In this document: positions 62,127-64,000 of the stretch, one piece after another
Layout: every line of letters starts with the position of its first letter
How positions within the stretch are numbered: the stretch's first letter is position 1
Source of the DNA: JACMRP01 sp047302465
Lineage (GTDB): Bacteria > Bdellovibrionota > Bdellovibrionia > Bdellovibrionales > Bdellovibrionaceae
Assembly (NCBI RefSeq): GCF_047302465.1
Contig: NZ_CP178621.1
Span: 3,162,001 to 3,226,000 of the forward strand
DNA length: 64,000 nucleotides
Direction of reading: 5' to 3'
Notes under the pieces: generated by a model
Seen by the model: only the letters and a program-made list of their open reading frames with translations
Databases searched by the model: none
What the model was told of the DNA's origin: nothing
Position numbers and translations under genes: made by a program

Positions 62127-62876
62127 TTACTCCAAGAAAAGGGCTTGCAGTTTCGTTCGGCGCTCAGCTGTGAAAGAAAATTCAGCTTCCAGATAACTTT
62201 CGAAACTTCCATAGCGATTTATAATTTCATCAAAAGCTGCATGCAAGAAGCTCTCGCTGGCTGACATCATGTGATGCAGCTTTTCAAGAGCATGGGCTGA
62301 CAACAGTGGTTCCACTTTTGTCAAAAGCTTCGCGCGGAAAGGCTGTAGTCCTTCTTCCGTACGCAGGTAGTCTTCAATAATGGTTTTTTGACTTACATTC
62401 AATGCCATCAGAAAAATCGCAGATCCCACACCTGTGCGATCTTTACCGACTGCGCAGTGATGAAGAAGGCCGCCCTCGTGCAGATTTTCAGCTTTATGCA
62501 GGAGACGCTGATAGGCTGTGTTTTGAAAAGGCAGTTTCTTATAAAGACTCTGCATAAAATCCATAGGCATAGAGCTTAAATGATGGTCCGAGAAAAAATC
62601 TTTCGGATCCGCAGTGGTCACATGTGTGGGTGGATTTGCAGGACAACATTCATAGTGAGCACCAGTCCAAACTATATCGCGGTCGCCGTCTGCTTCATGC
62701 TGATCACGATAATCCAAAATATGGGTGATGCCCATCGCTTGCAGAGTTTGACAGTCTTCAGGAGTCAAACGCGACAAAGAGCCCGAACGAAAAAAACGGC
62801 GATGTTTCAAACGACGTCCATCCTGAGTAGGAAGTCCGCCTAGATCACGAAAATTAATTCCACCTTGTATTTTCAT
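62127..62876 (-). CDS. Tyrosine-protein phosphatase, DSP/Y_phosphatase3 type
   Basis: 249 residues from the ATG at 62876, where the family starts ('GGINFRDLGGLPTQDGR'). The P-loop is 'HHCAVGKDRTG' (C-x5-R), preceded by 'ILDYRDQHEADG'. Members dephosphorylate phosphotyrosine or phosphoinositides. It precedes the oxidoreductase gene on the same strand with 3 bases between. Confidence 0.9.
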   Translation of the reverse strand: MKIQGGINFRDLGGLPTQDGRRLKHRRFFRSGSLSRLTPEDCQTLQAMGITHILDYRDQHEADGDRDIVWTGAHYECCPANPPTHVTTADPKDFFSDHHLSSMPMDFMQSLYKKLPFQNTAYQRLLHKAENLHEGGLLHHCAVGKDRTGVGSAIFLMALNVSQKTIIEDYLRTEEGLQPFRAKLLTKVEPLLSAHALEKLHHMMSASESFLHAAFDEIINRYGSFESYLEAEFSFTAERRTKLQALFLE

Positions 62877-63023
62877 TCTATGGCCTTTCTTGTCCTGCAA
62901 ATAAACGAAACCACGGCATCCGATGGTGTTTGGCACCCCCTATTTTGCCGTGGAATACTGTTCGCTTACAATAAGAAAGACCGCAGCATTTCTAGAAACT
63001 TTTTAGCCAATTCAAAGCATTCT

Positions 63024-63557
63024 CTATTTCAGGGTGCTTTGAATTTGTTGGGCTTTCGAAAGATGCTCTTGAACATGAGTCTTCGTAGTTTCTAGATAAG
63101 CCTTCAACTCTGCACTTTGTGCCGCCGGAATATATTTATCATTCAGATCTTTCAGCAGTTGTTCATGCATACTGATTTGTTGCTGAATGTAAGCCTTATC
63201 AAATTCAGCCCCTTTGAGTTTTTTGAGAGTGTCCTCTTGGGTGTCTATATCTTTTTTAAGGCTATCGGCAGTCGCATTGTCGGCAGCTTTCACATTTGCT
63301 TTCTTAGCGACGTTTTTTACTTCTTTTTCACTTTTCTTATGTTGATCTACCATCATCTTTGCAAAATCTTTCACATCTTTATTTTCAGCTCTAGATTTTG
63401 CAGCCTTGCCGAGATCTGCTTCACCTTCATTGGCGACTTTCATAATCTCTACAATATGAGCATCTGTCAGCGTCGGCGTTTGTGGAGCTTGGGCATTAGC
63501 TGTAGCGCCAAAAGAAAGCGCTGCCAGGCATAGGATGAGCATTTTTGGCTTCATCAT
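63024..63557 (-). CDS. Secreted DUF4142 protein
   Basis: 177 residues; start at 63557 or 63554, with GGAGG upstream. Signal peptide ends ANAQ. The DUF4142 four-helix bundle has 'EIMKVANEGEADLGKAAKSRA', 'KDFAKMMVDQHKKSEKEV' and a C-terminal 'LEHLKDLNDKYIPAAQSAELKAYLETTKTHVQEHL' type helix. The family is ferritin-like in fold, common in envelope stress settings. It lies next to the BON-domain gene. Confidence 0.88.
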   Translation of the reverse strand: MMKPKMLILCLAALSFGATANAQAPQTPTLTDAHIVEIMKVANEGEADLGKAAKSRAENKDVKDFAKMMVDQHKKSEKEVKNVAKKANVKAADNATADSLKKDIDTQEDTLKKLKGAEFDKAYIQQQISMHEQLLKDLNDKYIPAAQSAELKAYLETTKTHVQEHLSKAQQIQSTLK

Positions 63558-63579
63558 AAATCCTCCTTGTCCTTACTAC

Positions 63580-63828
63580 TTAAGGAAAAATAGTTTCGTT
63601 GTGTTTGATCCTGAGGAGATTCCAAACATCCCGAACCCCGGGATAGTCACAAATCAAGTCTTCAACCATGAATTTCATTTTGGCCTCTGGAACAGAGCCA
63701 ATTAAAATGACCTCACCGTCTCGGACTTCGATCTGGATATTGCTGCAATCGACCTCGCCATGAAGACGCAACATCTCTGACACTTCATCATCGATTTTTA
63801 AATCCCGTGAATTTAAATACTTCCCCAT
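63580..63828 (-). CDS. BON-domain protein
   Basis: 82 residues, no signal peptide. A single BON domain: 'DDEVSEMLRLHGEVDCSNIQIEVRDGEVILIGSVPEAKMKFMVEDLICDYPGVRDVWNLLRI' pattern (key parts 'VRDGEVILIGSV', 'GVRDVWNLL'). BON domains bind phospholipid. It lies 22 bases upstream of the DUF4142 gene and is probably co-transcribed with it. GGGAGAGG precedes the ATG. Confidence 0.85.
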   Translation of the reverse strand: MGKYLNSRDLKIDDEVSEMLRLHGEVDCSNIQIEVRDGEVILIGSVPEAKMKFMVEDLICDYPGVRDVWNLLRIKHNETIFP

Positions 63829-63944
63829 AGACCTCTCCCGTTTTGCATTGAGTTTACTTGCAGAGACTGGAGCCCTTACGACGAATTCATGACGTTTTTA
63901 CGATTCAGACATCATACAAAAAATACATATTTAAATACACTTTC

Positions 63945-64000
63945 ATTCTTTAAGAGAATGATTTAAAAGATCTCCATAACAACAAAAAAGGATGGAGATC
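63945..64000 (+). repeat. Inverted repeats at the right edge
   Basis: CATTCT-TTAAG-AGAATG (about 63945-63961), then GATCTCCAT...ATGGAGATC at the end of the window (63969-64000). They may belong to the leader of a gene starting near or beyond the right edge; an ATG at 63992 is part of the repeat. Nothing more can be said from here. Confidence 0.45.

Noticed and set aside
1..64000. CRISPR array, insertion sequence or prophage
   Set aside because: No regularly spaced direct repeats, transposase, integrase or phage structural gene seen.

Overview
The window looks like chromosomal DNA of a Bdellovibrio-type predatory bacterium (Bdellovibrionota). This is inferred from content, not from a database match. 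The pointers are three TIGR02147-type regulators, many secreted or lipoprotein products with few recognisable domains, several lipoproteins with the unusual lipobox ending Q-N-C or T-N-C, a small 'CRNMNHGKP' zinc-ribbon protein, and a chemotaxis module with cytoplasmic PAS domains. Base composition is moderate, with no long stretch that looks foreign. I see no rRNA, tRNA, CRISPR array, transposase or prophage. Layout: 1-10.2 kb is a cell-surface region. It holds a BspA/DUF285 lipoprotein cut by the left edge, a trypsin remnant, a four-gene operon (DUF1592-type c-type cytochrome lipoprotein, DUF1552 Tat protein, propeller lipoprotein, cytochrome lipoprotein) and an RCC1 propeller protein. Three of these transcription units share the same hairpin in the 5' leader. 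10.4-18.3 kb carries the first TIGR02147/secreted-protein couplet, an RRM RNA-binding protein, a zinc-ribbon protein, a very short Cys-rich peptide gene with a strong ribosome site ahead of a WH-motif protein, a FemAB-like transferase and an SDR oxidoreductase. 18.4-27.6 kb holds a subtilase lipoprotein with a large insertion, an ICMT-like membrane methyltransferase, a duplicated Lcl-domain protein, the second TIGR02147 couplet (its partner carries a glycine-rich adhesin-like domain) and a VWA lipoprotein. 27.8-41.1 kb is metabolic and regulatory: a zinc alcohol dehydrogenase, a PAS histidine kinase with a response regulator, an arylsulfatase, a Cpx-like stress module (Spy/CpxP-like lipoprotein divergent from a regulator/kinase pair), and a six-gene operon with DUF1254, HAD phosphatase, formylglycine-generating enzyme, DUF1622, DUF202 and MarC proteins. 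The formylglycine enzyme is the expected activator of the nearby sulfatase. 41.1-53.8 kb has a phospholipase D lipoprotein, a triple-CheW protein beside a triple-PAS receptor, an operon for an FN3 lipoprotein, a beta-barrel and an NHL-type lipoprotein, a phytoene-dehydrogenase-like flavoprotein and an Slt70-like transglycosylase. 54-64 kb has PilZ, patatin, M15 peptidase and VWA genes, a long GC-rich palindromic element, the third TIGR02147 couplet, and small envelope/stress genes (DUF4142, BON). The observations I consider most likely to point to undescribed biology are: the three TIGR02147 regulator + secreted-protein couplets, all joined by the same 4-base ATGA overlap, two with partners sharing one unnamed domain; the 28-residue peptide with a C-terminal CxxxCC motif; the shared leader hairpin at three surface-protein loci; and the 161-base palindromic element near 57.2 kb.
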